DNA of 64,000 bases from Microbacterium sp. KUDC0406 (GTDB lineage Bacteria > Actinomycetota > Actinomycetes > Actinomycetales > Microbacteriaceae): positions 2,232,001 through 2,296,000 of the forward strand of contig NZ_CP091138.1 in NCBI RefSeq assembly GCF_021582875.1, read 5' to 3'. The notes beneath the pieces are model-generated. The model was not told where the DNA came from and searched no databases. It was given only the letters and a program-made list of their open reading frames with translations. The position numbers and the translations under genes are program-made. Shown in pieces: positions 43,366 to 53,456 of the stretch (positions are counted from its first letter, which is position 1; each line of letters opens with the position of its first letter).

Positions 43366-46058
43366 GTGACTTTCGACCTGGCGCGGATCGGCGACGGGCT
43401 CTCCTTCGCGGGCGCGCTCGGAGACCTGAGCGCCGCGCTCGACGCGAGCACGGCCGTCGTCGTCAGCGCGCCGCCGGGTACCGGCAAGACGACGCTCGTC
43501 CCTCCCCTGCTCGCGTCCCGCACGACCGGACGCGTGATCGTCACGCAGCCGCGCCGCGTCGCTGCCCGCGCCGCCGCGCGACGGCTCGCACAGCTCGACG
43601 GCACGCCGCTCGGCACCCGGGTCGGGTTCACGGTCCGCGGCGAGCGCTCCGTGAGCCGCGACCTGCGCATCGAGTTCGTCACGGCCGGCGTTCTGCTGCG
43701 ACGGATGCTGGACGACCCGGGCCTCGACGGCGTGGACGCGGTCGTCATCGACGAGGTGCACGAGCGCGCGCTCGAGACCGACCTGCTGATCGGTCTGCTC
43801 GGCGAGGTGCGGGAGCTGCGCGACGACCTCGTGCTCATCGCCATGTCGGCCACACTCGACGCCGCTCGGATCACCGAGGTGATCGGCCCGGAGGACGACC
43901 CCGCGCCGGTCGTGGAGCACCCCGTCGCGGCGCATCCGCTCACCGAGCGCTGGGCACCGAGCCCGGTGCCGCGACTGGACGAGCGCGGAGTCACCCGCGG
44001 CTTCCTCGACCATGTCGCCCGCACCGTCGGCATCCGGTGCGCGCGACCTGGTCCGCGACGACCCGGCCGCCGACGTGCTGGTCTTCGCGCCCGGCGCATG
44101 GGAGGTCGCCCGGATCGCCCGGAGCCTGCGCGACGAGGCCCGCGGGTTCGACGTGCGCGAACTGCACGGGCAGATCCCCGCCGCCGAGCAGGACGCCGTG
44201 ATCCGCGGGCGTGCGGCCGGGGCCGAGCCGCGCATCATCGTCACCACCTCACTGGCCGAGTCGTCGCTCACCGTGCCGGGTGTGCGCCTGGTCGTGGACA
44301 GCTGCCTGTCACGGTATCCGCAGCGCGATACGGCCCGCGGGATGAGCGGTCTGGTCACCGCCGGCGCTGCGCGTTCCTCCTGCGTCCAGCGGGCCGGACG
44401 CGCCACCCGGCAGGGCGCGGGCACCGTCATCCGGTGCGTCGATGAGCGCACCTATGCCGCGGCGCCGGCGCGGCCGGCGCCCGAGATCGCCACCGCCGAC
44501 CTCGCGGATGCCGCGCTGCTGCTCACCTGCTGGGGCGCACCGGGCGGCACCGGGCTGAGGCTGATCGATCCACTGCCCGCCGACGCACTGGCCGAGGCCC
44601 AGGCCGTGCTGCACGACCTCGGCGCCATCGGCGCCGACGGTCGCGCGACGGCCGAGGGCAGGGCGCTCGCCCGCATCCCCGTCGACCCTCGGCTCGCGCG
44701 TGCGCTGCTCGAGGGCACGGAACTGGTCGGCGCCAGGCTGGCGTCCGAGGTGGTCGCGCTGCTCGGCGGCGACCTCCGCGCGCCCGACGCCGACGTGGCG
44801 GCAGCGATCGTCGCGCTGCGCAACGGGCGCGGTCCGGATGCCCGACGCTGGGCGCTGGAGACCGAGCGCCTGCGGCGTTTCGTGCCGTCCTCCCCGCATC
44901 CGGCAGCAACGGTCGCGGGTCCGGCGCAGAAACACCCACAACGAGTGAGACCGGAGCATCAGAGGCACAGACCCTTCGGAGTTCGGGTCTCAACGGTCGC
45001 GGGTCCGGCGCAGAAATACCCGCAACCGGTGAGACCGGAGCATGGAGCGCCGGCGGCGGCGACGACGCGGGGCTCGTGATCGCGCTCGCGTTCCCGAACC
45101 GGATCGCACGGCGGGTGGAGCGCACGTCCGAGGGCGCGACGTTCCTGCTGGCATCCGGCACCCGCGCAGGCGTGCGCGGAGCGCTCGCCGACGCCGAGTG
45201 GCTCGCGGTCGCCGACGTCGCCCGTGCATCGGGGCGAGCCGCCGCAGGCTCGGGGCGCTGATCCGCGCCGCCGCGGCGATCACCGAGACGCAGGTCGAGC
45301 GGGCCGCCGACCACCTGATCACCGACCGCGTCGAGGTGGAGTTCGTGAACGGCCGCGTGGCCGCTCGCCGTGAGCGCCGGGTCGGCGCGATCGTGCGCGC
45401 GTCGGTTCCGGTGCGTGCGACGGCCGAAGAAGCACGCGCGGCCGTGCAGCGCGCCCTGCGCCGGGAGGGCCTGGGCATGTTCACCTGGTCGGATGCCGCG
45501 GACCAGCTGCGCCGCCGGCTCGCGCTGCTGCACCGCTCGCTGGGTGCCCCGTGGCCGGGGGTGTCGGATGCCGCGCTGACCGACGCCCTCGACGGCTGGC
45601 TCGGCCCAGAGGTCGACGCGCTCGCCACCGGGACCCCCGCCGCGCGGCTCGACCTGGCATCGGCGCTGCGCCGGCTGCTGCCGTGGCCGGCCGCCGCCGA
45701 GTTCGATGCCCTCGCGCCGGAACGGCTCGAGGTTCCCAGCGGATCGCGCATCCGCATCGCCTATCCGCCGATCGATGACGAGACCGCCCGCCCGGTGGTC
45801 GCCGTGAAGCTGCAGGAGTGCTTCGGGTGGGCCGAGACGCCGCACCTGGCAGGCGGGCGGGAGCCGGTGCTCTTCCACCTGCTCTCCCCTGCCGGGCGTC
45901 CGCTCGCCGTCACCGACGACCTCGCGTCGTTCTGGTCGGGCCCCTACGCGCAGGTGCGCGCCGAGATGCGCGGCCGGTATCCGAAGCATCCGTGGCCGGA
46001 GGACCCGTGGGCCGCCGCGCCCACCCGCCATACGAAGAACCGCGCGGCGCGCGGCTGA
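43366..46058 (+). pseudogene. hrpB: ATP-dependent RNA helicase HrpB, frameshifted in three places
   Basis: DExH helicase. Walker A is APPGTGKTTLVPP near residue 37, then TQPRRVAARAAA, IDEVHERALETD (DEVH box) and MSATLDA; later VTTSLAESSLTVPGVRLVVD and QRAGRATRQGAGT (motif VI) are in a second frame. The HrpB C-terminal domain (RIAYPPIDDE, ECFGWAETP, RYPKHPWPEDPW) is in a fourth. Shifts lie near 44032, between 44900 and 45075, and near 45255. Net change is one base, and corrected length is ~897 aa. The linker holds two in-frame 52-base repeats (44908-45043). Its cellular role is poorly understood. Confidence 0.8.
44908..45043. repeat. Two 52-base direct repeats in the hrpB linker
   Basis: Copies at 44908-44959 and 44992-45043, 84 bases apart (a multiple of 3), sharing AACGGTCGCGGGTCCGGCGC, GCAGAAA and GTGAGACCGGAGCAT. 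They encode TVAGPAQKHPQ and TVAGPAQKYPQ. An inverted pair GGTCTCA/TGAGACC frames the second copy. Confidence 0.85.
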
Positions 46059-46092
46059 GTCTCGGCCGGCTCCGGGCGCCGGGCCCCTCGGG

Positions 46093-47051
46093 TCAGGGCG
46101 TCACGACGAGGCGCCTGCCGCGCAGATCCGTGCGCTGCCAGGCCTCCTCGATGTCACGCAGCCGCACCGTCTCCACGGGGAACGACAGGTCACCGCTGCG
46201 CGTCCAGGCGACGACCTGATCGAACGCCTCGGCGATGGTCTCGGCTGTGAGCCCGCTCGCGGCGCCGACGATCTCCAGGCCCGACGTGCGCAGACTCGCC
46301 GCCGGCAGAACGACGTCGGCACCGGCGAGTTCGCCGATCTGGATCAGCCTGGCCCGCTTCCCGAAGGCGAAGCTGTCCGGGACGAGTGCCCGCAGCAGCA
46401 CGTCGGTCGGCCTGCCCCACAGGTAGTCCGCGATCACGTCGTAGCCGTCCGGTGCGGTATCCCGGTACGCCCGCAGCAGGTCGTCATCAGGCAGAGACGT
46501 GTTGATCACCCCATCGGCGCCGAGTTCCTCCAGCTCGCGGAGCTGCGCGTCGTCACGGCCGGTGGCCACGACCCGTCCGGCGCCGAGCAGCCGCGCGATC
46601 TGGACGGTCAGCCGGCCCGCCACCCCGTTCCGCCCTGCACCAGCACGGTCCGGCCTGCTTCGAGTCCGCCTCCCAGCTTGATGCTCATGCCCGCCACGGC
46701 CGAGCTCATGACCGACAGCACAGCGGGGTCGATCCCCTCGGGCGCGGGACGAACCGCGCGTTCATCGACCGCGCACAGTTCGGCGAGGGCACCGTACGGC
46801 GATCGAGGATTGCCGAAGGACACGAGGGTCCCGTCCGCCAGCTCGCCGATGCCGTCGAACGCGGGGATCATGGGGAACTCCACGGAGCCGCCCTGCGCCG
46901 AATAGTGCTCGCCTGCGACGATCGCCCTGTCGACGTTCTCCACCGCGACCGCGATCGGGCGGACGAGCACCTCGCCCTCCTGCGGCACCGGGTCGGGGAA
47001 GTCCTCGTAGCGGGGAACGCCGCCGGCGCCGTGCACGACCGCGGCCTTCAT
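46093..47051 (-). pseudogene. Quinone/zinc-independent NADP oxidoreductase, frameshifted
   Basis: An MDR-superfamily reductase (quinone oxidoreductase type). N-terminal part: MKAAVVHGAGGVPRYEDFPDPV, then substrate-domain sequences SPYGALAEL. The nucleotide site VLVQGGTGVAGRLTVQIARLLGAG spans the frame break at 46619-46622. Adding one G gives 319 aa. No catalytic zinc cysteines are seen. The gene is coupled (ATGA overlap) to a small upstream gene behind tetO-like operators, so it is probably induced by a quinone or similar ligand (inference). Confidence 0.8.
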
Positions 47052-47275
47052 CGCCGCCCCTGCCCGAAGAGCGCCGCGATCCGCTGCTGCCAGGCGACGA
47101 GCACGCGCGGCGGGCGGTGCGCCGTGTGGCGGTGGGCAGCGGCATGTCGCCGGCGGGACTGAGCACGGCGCGCGGCCCCCTGATGCCCGCTCGATCGCTC
47201 GGCGTGCGCGGGCACGCCGGGGATCCGATGTGTCCCTTCGTGCAGAGCATCGATGAGCCGGTTCTCGGTGTTCAT
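47048..47275 (-). CDS. Small basic protein (75 aa), first gene of the tetO-like-controlled operon
   Basis: Starts MNTENRLIDALHEGTHRIPG behind a strong GGAAGGAAG Shine-Dalgarno 5 bases before the ATG. The rest is Arg/His-rich and ends in an amphipathic helix (VLVAWQQRIAALFGQGRR). Its stop overlaps the oxidoreductase start. The function is unknown. The strong RBS and coupling make it a real gene rather than a shadow. Confidence 0.7.
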   Translation of the reverse strand: MNTENRLIDALHEGTHRIPGVPAHAERSSGHQGAARRAQSRRRHAAAHRHTAHRPPRVLVAWQQRIAALFGQGRR

Positions 47276-47294
47276 GTGGTCTTCCTTCCCCGTT

Positions 47295-47377
47295 CTCTAT
47301 CGGTGATAGAGCTGAATCTATCACTGATAGAGCGTAGCGTCTATCACCGATAGAGAGCCGTGTCGATCACTGATAGA
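47295..47377. promoter_or_regulatory. Array of four tetO-like operators
   Basis: CTCTATCGGTGATAGAG (47295-47311), TCTATCACTGATAGA (47317-47331), TCTATCACCGATAGA (47340-47354) and TCGATCACTGATAGA (47363-47377, one mismatch). Centres are 21, 23 and 23 bases apart. The core CTATCAGTGATAG equals that of the Tn10 tet operator tetO2. They lie between the small gene (minus) and the TetR gene (plus). Confidence 0.95.
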
Positions 47378-47397
47378 TTCGGGGCGGAGGTGCACCC

Positions 47398-48057
47398 GTG
47401 GCCCTGGACAGGCAGCAGATCGTGACAGCAGCCGTCGACCTGCTCGACGAGGCCGGACTGGACGGCCTGACCCTCCGCAGGCTCGCCACCGGACTCGGCA
47501 TCCGCCAGCCCACGCTCTACTGGCACGTGCCCAGCAAGGCGGCTCTGCTCACCGCCGTCGCCGACGCCATCCTCGATGCGGAGTTCCCTGCGTTGATCCC
47601 GGCCGGGCCCGGAGAGGACTGGCACGACTGGCTCCTCGCCCTGGCCGTCCGGCTGCGGCACGCGCTGCTCGCGCACCGGGACGGTGCGCGGCTCATCTCG
47701 GCCTCGCAGCTGTCGGTGCGCATGGCCGACATCTCGGAGATCGCCATCGGAAGCCTGGTCGGTCACGGCATCCCGCTGCGCGAGGCACGGCTCATCGTGC
47801 TGACCGTCGAGCACTTCACCATCGGCCACGTCCTGGCCGAGCAGACCGGCGGTTCCGAGGCCGAGTCCGCGCAGGACTTCGATCTCGAGGCCTTCACGGA
47901 ATCGCATCCGCTGGTCGTCGCCGGGATCACCGACTACTTCCAGGATGCCCGCACCCCTGACGACCTGTTCCGCGACTGCCTGCAGGTGATCATCCGCGGC
48001 GCGGCCGCCACGGCCGGAGGCGGCGGTCAGGTCACGGCGTCCGCCGCCGCAGAGTGA
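47398..48057 (+). CDS. Tn10-TetR-type repressor with a different ligand pocket
   Basis: A 219-aa protein starting with GTG behind GGAGG. Its HTH (IVTAAVDLLDEAGLDGLTLRRLATGLGIRQPTLYWHV..., about 8-50) matches the tetracycline repressor closely, including QPTLYWHV. The effector domain keeps ALLAHRDGARL and HFTIGHVLAEQ. The tetracycline-contact stretch of TetR (VHLGTRP) is replaced by LISASQL, so tetracycline binding is unlikely. Four tetO-like sites precede it, consistent with autorepression and control of the divergent operon. Confidence 0.9.
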   Translation: MALDRQQIVTAAVDLLDEAGLDGLTLRRLATGLGIRQPTLYWHVPSKAALLTAVADAILDAEFPALIPAGPGEDWHDWLLALAVRLRHALLAHRDGARLISASQLSVRMADISEIAIGSLVGHGIPLREARLIVLTVEHFTIGHVLAEQTGGSEAESAQDFDLEAFTESHPLVVAGITDYFQDARTPDDLFRDCLQVIIRGAAATAGGGGQVTASAAAE

Positions 48058-48766
48058 GCGGCGCCAGCACCAGGAACGCCGCGGCGAACGCGACGACGAT
48101 GAGCACCGGCTGCCACACGTCCCAGCCCTGGTCACCGCCGGTGACGGCATTGATCGCGTCGATCGCGTGGCTCAGCGGCAGCCAGTCCGAGATCGCGTAG
48201 AGCACGTCGGGCATCTGGTCGCGGGGCATGAACAGCCCGCCGAGGATGATCTGCGGGAACACCAGCACGGGCATGAACTGCACCGCCTGGAACTCGGTCT
48301 GGGCGAAGGCGCTGGCCAGCAGCCCCAGGGCCGTGCCGAGCACCGCATCCACCACTGCCACCAGGCCCAGCTGCCACAGCGGTCCGTCCACCGTCAGCCC
48401 GCACACGTACACCGCGAACGCGACCGTGACGACCGCCTGCAGCACGGCCATCAGTCCGAACGCCAGCGCGTAGCCGAGGATGAAGTCCGCCTTGCCCAGC
48501 GGCGTCGTCATGAGCCGCTCGAGCGTTCCCGACCTGCGCTCGCGCAGCGTCGTGATCGAGGTGATGAGGAACATCACGATGAACGGGAACAGGCCCAGGA
48601 TCGCCCCGCCGAACTGGTCGAACACGCCGTCCTGATCGGTGAAGAGCCAGGCGAAGAGTCCGACGAGAAGGCTCGGGGCGACCAGCATCAGCGCGATCGA
48701 GCGCGGGTCGTGCCGCAGCTGGCCCAGCACCCGCCCCGCGGTCGCCAGCATCCGTCGCGGGTTCAC
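48032..48766 (-). CDS. ABC-2 type transporter permease
   Basis: A 244-aa protein with six helices. It starts MNPRRMLATAGRVLGQLRHDP and contains the DrrB-like motif TTLRERRSGTLERLMTTPLGKADFILGY in the first cytosolic loop. The 3' end overlaps the TetR gene's end by 26 bases. It forms an exporter with the downstream-encoded ATPase, which is encoded just upstream and overlaps it by 4 bases. Substrate probably a drug-like compound (inference). Confidence 0.85.
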   Translation of the reverse strand: MNPRRMLATAGRVLGQLRHDPRSIALMLVAPSLLVGLFAWLFTDQDGVFDQFGGAILGLFPFIVMFLITSITTLRERRSGTLERLMTTPLGKADFILGYALAFGLMAVLQAVVTVAFAVYVCGLTVDGPLWQLGLVAVVDAVLGTALGLLASAFAQTEFQAVQFMPVLVFPQIILGGLFMPRDQMPDVLYAISDWLPLSHAIDAINAVTGGDQGWDVWQPVLIVVAFAAAFLVLAPLTLRRRTP

Positions 48767-49527
48767 GATCCCGCTCCCCGCTGGGAACGGCGGGTCGGCG
48801 GATTCGCCGCCTCATCGCGGGCGATGAGCGCGAGGAACGCGTCCTCGGCATCCGCCTCACCGGTGTCCTCCAGCAGCGCGGCGGGGGTGGTGTCGGCGAT
48901 CATCCGGCCGTCCCGCATGAGCAGCAGCCGGTCGCAGCGCCGTGCCTCGTCCATCACATGGCTGGAGACGATCAGAGTTGTGCCGCCGTCGGCGATCCGC
49001 CGGAACATCTCCCACAGCTCGCTGCGCAGCACCGGGTCGAGGCCGACCGTCGGCTCGTCGAGCACGATCAGCTCCGGTCTTCCGAGCAGCGCTGCGCCCA
49101 GCGACACCCGGCCGGCCTGCCCGCCGCTGAGCGCCGCGACCTCCTGCCTGCTGTGGTCTCGCAGCCCGACCTCGTCGATCACCCGGTCGACGTCGGTGCG
49201 GGGCGCGCCCAGCACGGATGCGAAGTACTGCAGGTTCTGCCGCACGGTCAGATCGTCGTACACGGCTCCGCCCTGCGTGCTGTAGGTCACGCGGTCGCGC
49301 AGTTCGCGAGAGCCGGCGGGTTCGCCGAGCACGGTCACCGTGCCGCCCTTGATCTTCTGCACGCCGACGATCGAGCGCATCAGGGTGGTCTTGCCGCATC
49401 CCGACGGTCCCAGCAGGCCGGTGATCCGCCCTCTCGGGACCTCCACGTCGAGGGCGTCGAACACCGTGCGACGCCCGCGCTGCACCGTCAGCCCTCGGAC
49501 CGTCACCGCTGCAGCATCCGTCGTCAT
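48763..49527 (-). CDS. ABC transporter ATP-binding protein (drug-export type)
   Basis: A 254-aa ATPase starting MTTDAAAVTVRGLTVQRG. Walker A GPSGCGKTTL near 44-53, the Q-loop STQGG, the signature ALSGGQAGRVSLGAALL, Walker B LIVLDEPTVGLDP and the H-loop IVSSHVMDEA are all present. The N-terminal ATG upstream (49560) would add a poor extension. It is the partner of the ABC-2 permease that follows. Confidence 0.9.
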   Translation of the reverse strand: MTTDAAAVTVRGLTVQRGRRTVFDALDVEVPRGRITGLLGPSGCGKTTLMRSIVGVQKIKGGTVTVLGEPAGSRELRDRVTYSTQGGAVYDDLTVRQNLQYFASVLGAPRTDVDRVIDEVGLRDHSRQEVAALSGGQAGRVSLGAALLGRPELIVLDEPTVGLDPVLRSELWEMFRRIADGGTTLIVSSHVMDEARRCDRLLLMRDGRMIADTTPAALLEDTGEADAEDAFLALIARDEAANPPTRRSQRGAGS

Positions 49528-49588
49528 GTCATGATCGTGCGCCGCCTGCGGCGCGCGCACAATCGACCCGCCGCGAGCACGGCTCAGG

Positions 49589-51106
49589 TCAGCACTCGAT
49601 GACGTTCACCGCGAGGCCGCCCTCGCTGGTCTCCTTGTACTTGGTCGACATGTCGAGGCCGGTCTGGCGCATGGTCTCGACCACCGCGTCGAGCGACACG
49701 TAGTGGTGCCCGTCACCTCGCAGTGCGAGCCGGGCGGCCGTGACGGCGGTGGATGCCGCGATCGCGTTGCGCTCGATGCACGGGATCTGCACGAGTCCGC
49801 CGATCGGATCGCAGGTGAGGCCGAGGTGGTGCTCCATGGCGATCTCGGCGGCGTTCTCGATCTGGCGGACAGTGCCGCCCATCACGGCGGTCAGCCCGCC
49901 GGCGGCCATCGCGCAGGCGGAGCCGACCTCGGCCTGGCAGCCGCCCTCAGCGCCCGAGATCGACGCATTCGCCTTGAACAGCGAGCCGAGTGCGGTCGCG
50001 GTGAGCAGGAACCGACGGATGCCGCGGCGGCGGTTGGCCTCGGCGACCTCGTCGGGGTCGTCGCCCTTCGACGAGCTCACGGGCCCGGCGCCGACCGCAA
50101 CCGGCGAGGCTTCCGCACCGAACCCGAGCAGCGCGCTGCCGACCAGCTCCCCGTAGGGGGTCACGGCGTTGCCCGCGCCGAGACCGGAGTCGGCCAGGAA
50201 GCGCCACCAGTACATCGCGACGGCGGGCAGGATGCCGGCGGCGCCGTTGGTCGGCGCGGTCACGACCCGGCCGCCCGCGGCGTTCTCCTCGTTCACGGCG
50301 AGCGCGAACGCGCCGAGCCACTCGCCCGGAATCTGTGCGTGCCCATCGGCCTCGGCCGCCTCGAGCTGCTCGCGGATGTCGGATGCCCGGCGCTTGACCT
50401 TGAGGATGCCGGGCAGTGTGCCGGCGGTGTGCAGGCCCGCGTCGACGCAGGAGTGCATGGCGTCCCAGATGGCGTCGAGGCCCGCGGCGACCTCGTCCTC
50501 GCTGCGCACCGCCTCCTCGTTGCGGCGCGCGATCTCGGCGATCGTCAGGCCGTGCTCGTCGCAGAGCGCGAGCAGGCCGGCGGCGTCGCCGTACGGGAAC
50601 GGATGCGGCGCTGCGGCGATCCTCGCGTCCTCGCCGTCGCGGCGGATGAACCCGCCGCCGACGGAGTAGTACGTCTGCTCGGTGAGCACCTCGTCGCCCT
50701 GGCCGTGAGCACGCAGCGTCATCGCGTTCGGGTGTCCCGGCAGTCGCGTGCGCGGCTCGAAGGTGACGTCGTCCTTGACGAACGCGATGTCGTGGGTTCC
50801 GTCCAGGGCGAGCGTGGCGCCCTCGGGCCATTCCGTCCAGGCGGCCCGCACGTCATCGGGATCACAGGTCTCGGGCGCCAGGCCCTGAAGCCCGGCGACC
50901 ACGGCATCCGGTGTTCCGTGCCCGAGGCCGGTCGCGCCCAGGGAGCCGTACAGCGAGCAGGTGACCCGGGTGACGGCGGGCAGCACGTCGTCCGCGCGCA
51001 GGCGTGCGGCGAAGTCGAGGCCGGCCCGCATGGGTCCGACGGTATGGGAGCTCGAGGGTCCCACTCCGATGGAGAACAGGTCGAAGGCCGAGACGTACGC
51101 AGTCAC
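49589..51106 (-). CDS. sdaA: L-serine ammonia-lyase (L-serine dehydratase)
   Basis: A 505-aa, iron-sulfur-dependent enzyme that converts serine to pyruvate and ammonia. It begins [21 protein letters not shown] (typical beta-domain start), continues with [12 protein letters not shown], and carries the cluster cysteines in [18 protein letters not shown] and [18 protein letters not shown]. The last residue is cysteine (VNVIEC), as in single-chain enzymes where it caps the 4Fe-4S cluster. It starts with GTG. Length fits the fused alpha-beta type. Confidence 0.95.
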   Translation of the reverse strand: MTAYVSAFDLFSIGVGPSSSHTVGPMRAGLDFAARLRADDVLPAVTRVTCSLYGSLGATGLGHGTPDAVVAGLQGLAPETCDPDDVRAAWTEWPEGATLALDGTHDIAFVKDDVTFEPRTRLPGHPNAMTLRAHGQGDEVLTEQTYYSVGGGFIRRDGEDARIAAAPHPFPYGDAAGLLALCDEHGLTIAEIARRNEEAVRSEDEVAAGLDAIWDAMHSCVDAGLHTAGTLPGILKVKRRASDIREQLEAAEADGHAQIPGEWLGAFALAVNEENAAGGRVVTAPTNGAAGILPAVAMYWWRFLADSGLGAGNAVTPYGELVGSALLGFGAEASPVAVGAGPVSSSKGDDPDEVAEANRRRGIRRFLLTATALGSLFKANASISGAEGGCQAEVGSACAMAAGGLTAVMGGTVRQIENAAEIAMEHHLGLTCDPIGGLVQIPCIERNAIAASTAVTAARLALRGDGHHYVSLDAVVETMRQTGLDMSTKYKETSEGGLAVNVIEC

Positions 51107-51159
51107 CCCTCAAGGCTACGCGCTGCGACGAGCCTCGGCACTCGCCTCAGCATTCCAGC

Positions 51160-51232
51160 ATGTGCACTTCGCTCGGAGATGTGCGGTTCGCGCGGGCTGA
51201 TTGCGCGGGTGAGTCCGCGCGGAGCGCACATT
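51160..51232. repeat. Palindromic repeat of the TGTGCGCTTCGCGCGG family, intergenic copy
   Basis: ATGTGCGGTTCGCGCGG (51179-51195) pairs with CCGCGCGGAGCGCACAT (51215-51231). A half-copy ATGTGCACTTCGCTCGG lies just before (51160-51176). Same family as the two copies inside the propeller gene. Confidence 0.75.
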
Positions 51233-51255
51233 TCCGCGGCTGCGTGATGTCGTGC

Positions 51256-52704
51256 TCACCCGGCCCCGGGCGCGGACGGCAGGGTGACCACGAAGGTCGC
51301 GCCTTCACCGGGCAGCGCCTCGATCGTGCCGCCGTGGGCCTCGACCACGGCACGGGCGATCGCGAGGCCCAGGCCGGTGCCTCCGCCGTCCTCGCGTGAG
51401 CGCGAGGCATCACCGCGCGCGAACCGGTCGAACACGGTCACCCCCTCGGGCAGCCCCGGCCCGTCGTCGGAGACGGTGACGGTCACCCCGTCGGCATCCG
51501 CGGCGATGCGCACGGATGCGGTCGTGCCGGGCGGCGTGTGCTGCCGGGCGTTGCCGAGCAGGTTGTCGATGACGCGGCGCAGGTCGGCGGCGTCCCCGCT
51601 GACGATCGCCGGATCCTCGCCGAGCTCCATCCTCCAGGAGTGATCGGGTCCGGCCGTCCGCGCGGCGACGACCGCCTCCGCGACCAGCATCCGCAGGTCG
51701 ACGTCGGTGCGCGCCATCGCGGGCAGCGCGTCGAGCCGCGCGAGCATCAGCATCTGATCGATCAGCGAGCTCATCCGGGTGCCCTCGGCGTCGATCAGGG
51801 CGGCGTTGCCGCGCAGCTCGTCGAGCTCGGCTCCGGCGCGTTCGGACAGTTGCGCATGGGCACGGATGCTGGTGAGCGGCGTGCGCAGCTCGTGGCTGGC
51901 ATCCGCGACGAACCGCCGCACCGCCTGCTCGCTGGCCTCGCGCTCGGCGAGCGCCTGCTCGACGTGATCCAGCAGGTCGTTCAGCGCGGCGCCGACCTGG
52001 CCGACCTCTGCCGTGGAGGCGATGTCGTCGTCTGCCACGCGCTGCGCGAGGGTCACCTCGCCGCGACCGAGCGGCACCGACGTCACCTCTGACGCGGTGC
52101 TCGCCACGCGGCGCAGCGGCAGCAGCGCACGCCCCATCGCGAGGGTCGCGGCCAGGATCGCGAGCAGGATGCTGGCGAGACCGACCAGCACGACCACCAG
52201 GCCCAGGCGGCTGGTCGCGGCGGTCACGGGCTCCAACGGCAGACCGGTCACGACCACCGCATCGTCCGGCGCCGCGCGCGCCGCGACCCGGTACGCGCCG
52301 AGGTCTCCGCCCAGGTCGACCGTCTGCGGTGCCGCGCCGGCAGGGACCGATGACAGGGCCTGCCGCTGCTCGGCGCTGAGGTCGTGCCGCTCGCCGTCGG
52401 CGTCGATCCAGCCGCCGATCACGAACGCATCGTCGCGGAACACGGCCGTGACGGTGCCGGGCGACTGACCGGGCGCACCGACGAGGTCGTCGCGGTCCGG
52501 CGGCTGCGGGGCGCCGGGCGGACGCGGTCCACCCGCCATGTCGGCACCGCGCTGCGCCGCCCCGTTCAGGCGGTCGTCGAGCTGCCCGAGCAGATAGTCG
52601 TTCAGCGACACCACGGAGACGATGCCCACGATCACGCTCGCCACGGCGACGAGAGCCGAGGCGATGAGCACGACCTGCAGACGCAGGCTGCGGGCGCGCT
52701 TCAC
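51256..52704 (-). CDS. Sensor histidine kinase
   Basis: A 482-aa membrane kinase. TM1 is near residues 9-31 and TM2 near 168-190, with a ~135-aa extracellular sensor between. HAMP then DHp with VADASHELRTPLTSIRAHAQ (phosphoacceptor His near 270) and HATPase with DNLLGNARQHT, DDGPGLPEG and GTGLGLAIARAVVEAHGG. It is coupled to the response regulator by a 4-base overlap. The sensed signal is unknown; the sensor region is Pro/Gly-rich. Confidence 0.9.
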   Translation of the reverse strand: MKRARSLRLQVVLIASALVAVASVIVGIVSVVSLNDYLLGQLDDRLNGAAQRGADMAGGPRPPGAPQPPDRDDLVGAPGQSPGTVTAVFRDDAFVIGGWIDADGERHDLSAEQRQALSSVPAGAAPQTVDLGGDLGAYRVAARAAPDDAVVVTGLPLEPVTAATSRLGLVVVLVGLASILLAILAATLAMGRALLPLRRVASTASEVTSVPLGRGEVTLAQRVADDDIASTAEVGQVGAALNDLLDHVEQALAEREASEQAVRRFVADASHELRTPLTSIRAHAQLSERAGAELDELRGNAALIDAEGTRMSSLIDQMLMLARLDALPAMARTDVDLRMLVAEAVVAARTAGPDHSWRMELGEDPAIVSGDAADLRRVIDNLLGNARQHTPPGTTASVRIAADADGVTVTVSDDGPGLPEGVTVFDRFARGDASRSREDGGGTGLGLAIARAVVEAHGGTIEALPGEGATFVVTLPSAPGAG

Positions 52705-53456
52705 GAGTCGCTCCCCGATCGGCCGGCCTTCAGCAGGTACCCCACCGTGCGCACCGTCTCCAGCCGCACCGATTCGCTCGCGGCGAGTTTGCGCCGCAGG
52801 CTCGACACGTAGACCTCGACGAGGTTCGAGTCGGCGCCGTAGTCGTAGCCCCAGACCGCCTCGAGGATCTGCGACCGGCGCAGCACCCGTCCGACGTTGT
52901 TCGCCAGCAGGAGGAGCAGTTCGAACTCGGTCGCGGTGAGCTCCAGCTGTGCACCGGCGAGCGTCGCGGTGACGGCCGCCTTGTCGAGGGCGAGATCACC
53001 GATGTGCAGCACCGACTCCGCGGGACGGGCGATCGCCGCCGCCGTGCGGGCCAGCACACGCACCCGGGCCTGCAGCTCGGGGACGGCGAACGGCTTGGTG
53101 AGGTAGTCGTCGCCGCCGGCATGCAGACCGGCGATCCGATCGTCGTGGCCGTCCAGCGCGGTGAGGAACAGCACGCGGACCTCGGAACGGATGGCCCGGA
53201 TGCGGTCCAGCGTCTCGAGCCCGTCGATGCCCGGCATCATGATGTCGAGGACGACCACGTCGGGCTGGAACTCGCGCACTGCGAGCAGGGCGTCGCGGCC
53301 GCGGTTCTCGACCCGCACCTCCCAGCCGTCGACGCGGAGCGTGCCGGCCACGGCGGCGGCGAGAGAGACCTCGTCGTCGACCACGAGCACCCGGGCGGCC
53401 GTTCCGTCGGCGCGGCGCACCGGCGGAAGCCCGAGCCCCCCGTCTGCCATGGTCAT
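52701..53456 (-). CDS. OmpR/PhoB-family response regulator
   Basis: A 251-aa regulator starting MTMADGGLG. The receiver domain has VLVVDDEVSLA, the phosphoacceptor Asp in VVVLDIMMPG, and DDYLTKPFAVPEL. The DNA-binding winged helix follows with LTATEFELLLLLANNVGRVLRR and VEVYVSSLRRKLA. AGGA lies 7 bases before the ATG at 53456, which beats the longer frame. It forms a two-component system with the downstream kinase. Confidence 0.9.
   Translation of the reverse strand: MTMADGGLGLPPVRRADGTAARVLVVDDEVSLAAAVAGTLRVDGWEVRVENRGRDALLAVREFQPDVVVLDIMMPGIDGLETLDRIRAIRSEVRVLFLTALDGHDDRIAGLHAGGDDYLTKPFAVPELQARVRVLARTAAAIARPAESVLHIGDLALDKAAVTATLAGAQLELTATEFELLLLLANNVGRVLRRSQILEAVWGYDYGADSNLVEVYVSSLRRKLAASESVRLETVRTVGYLLKAGRSGSDS

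Noticed and set aside
41364..44099. 911-codon open frame on the minus strand
   Set aside because: Antisense to flotillin and hrpB; repetitive Leu/Gly/Asp-rich sequence is the complement of the flotillin Ala/Glu coiled coil.
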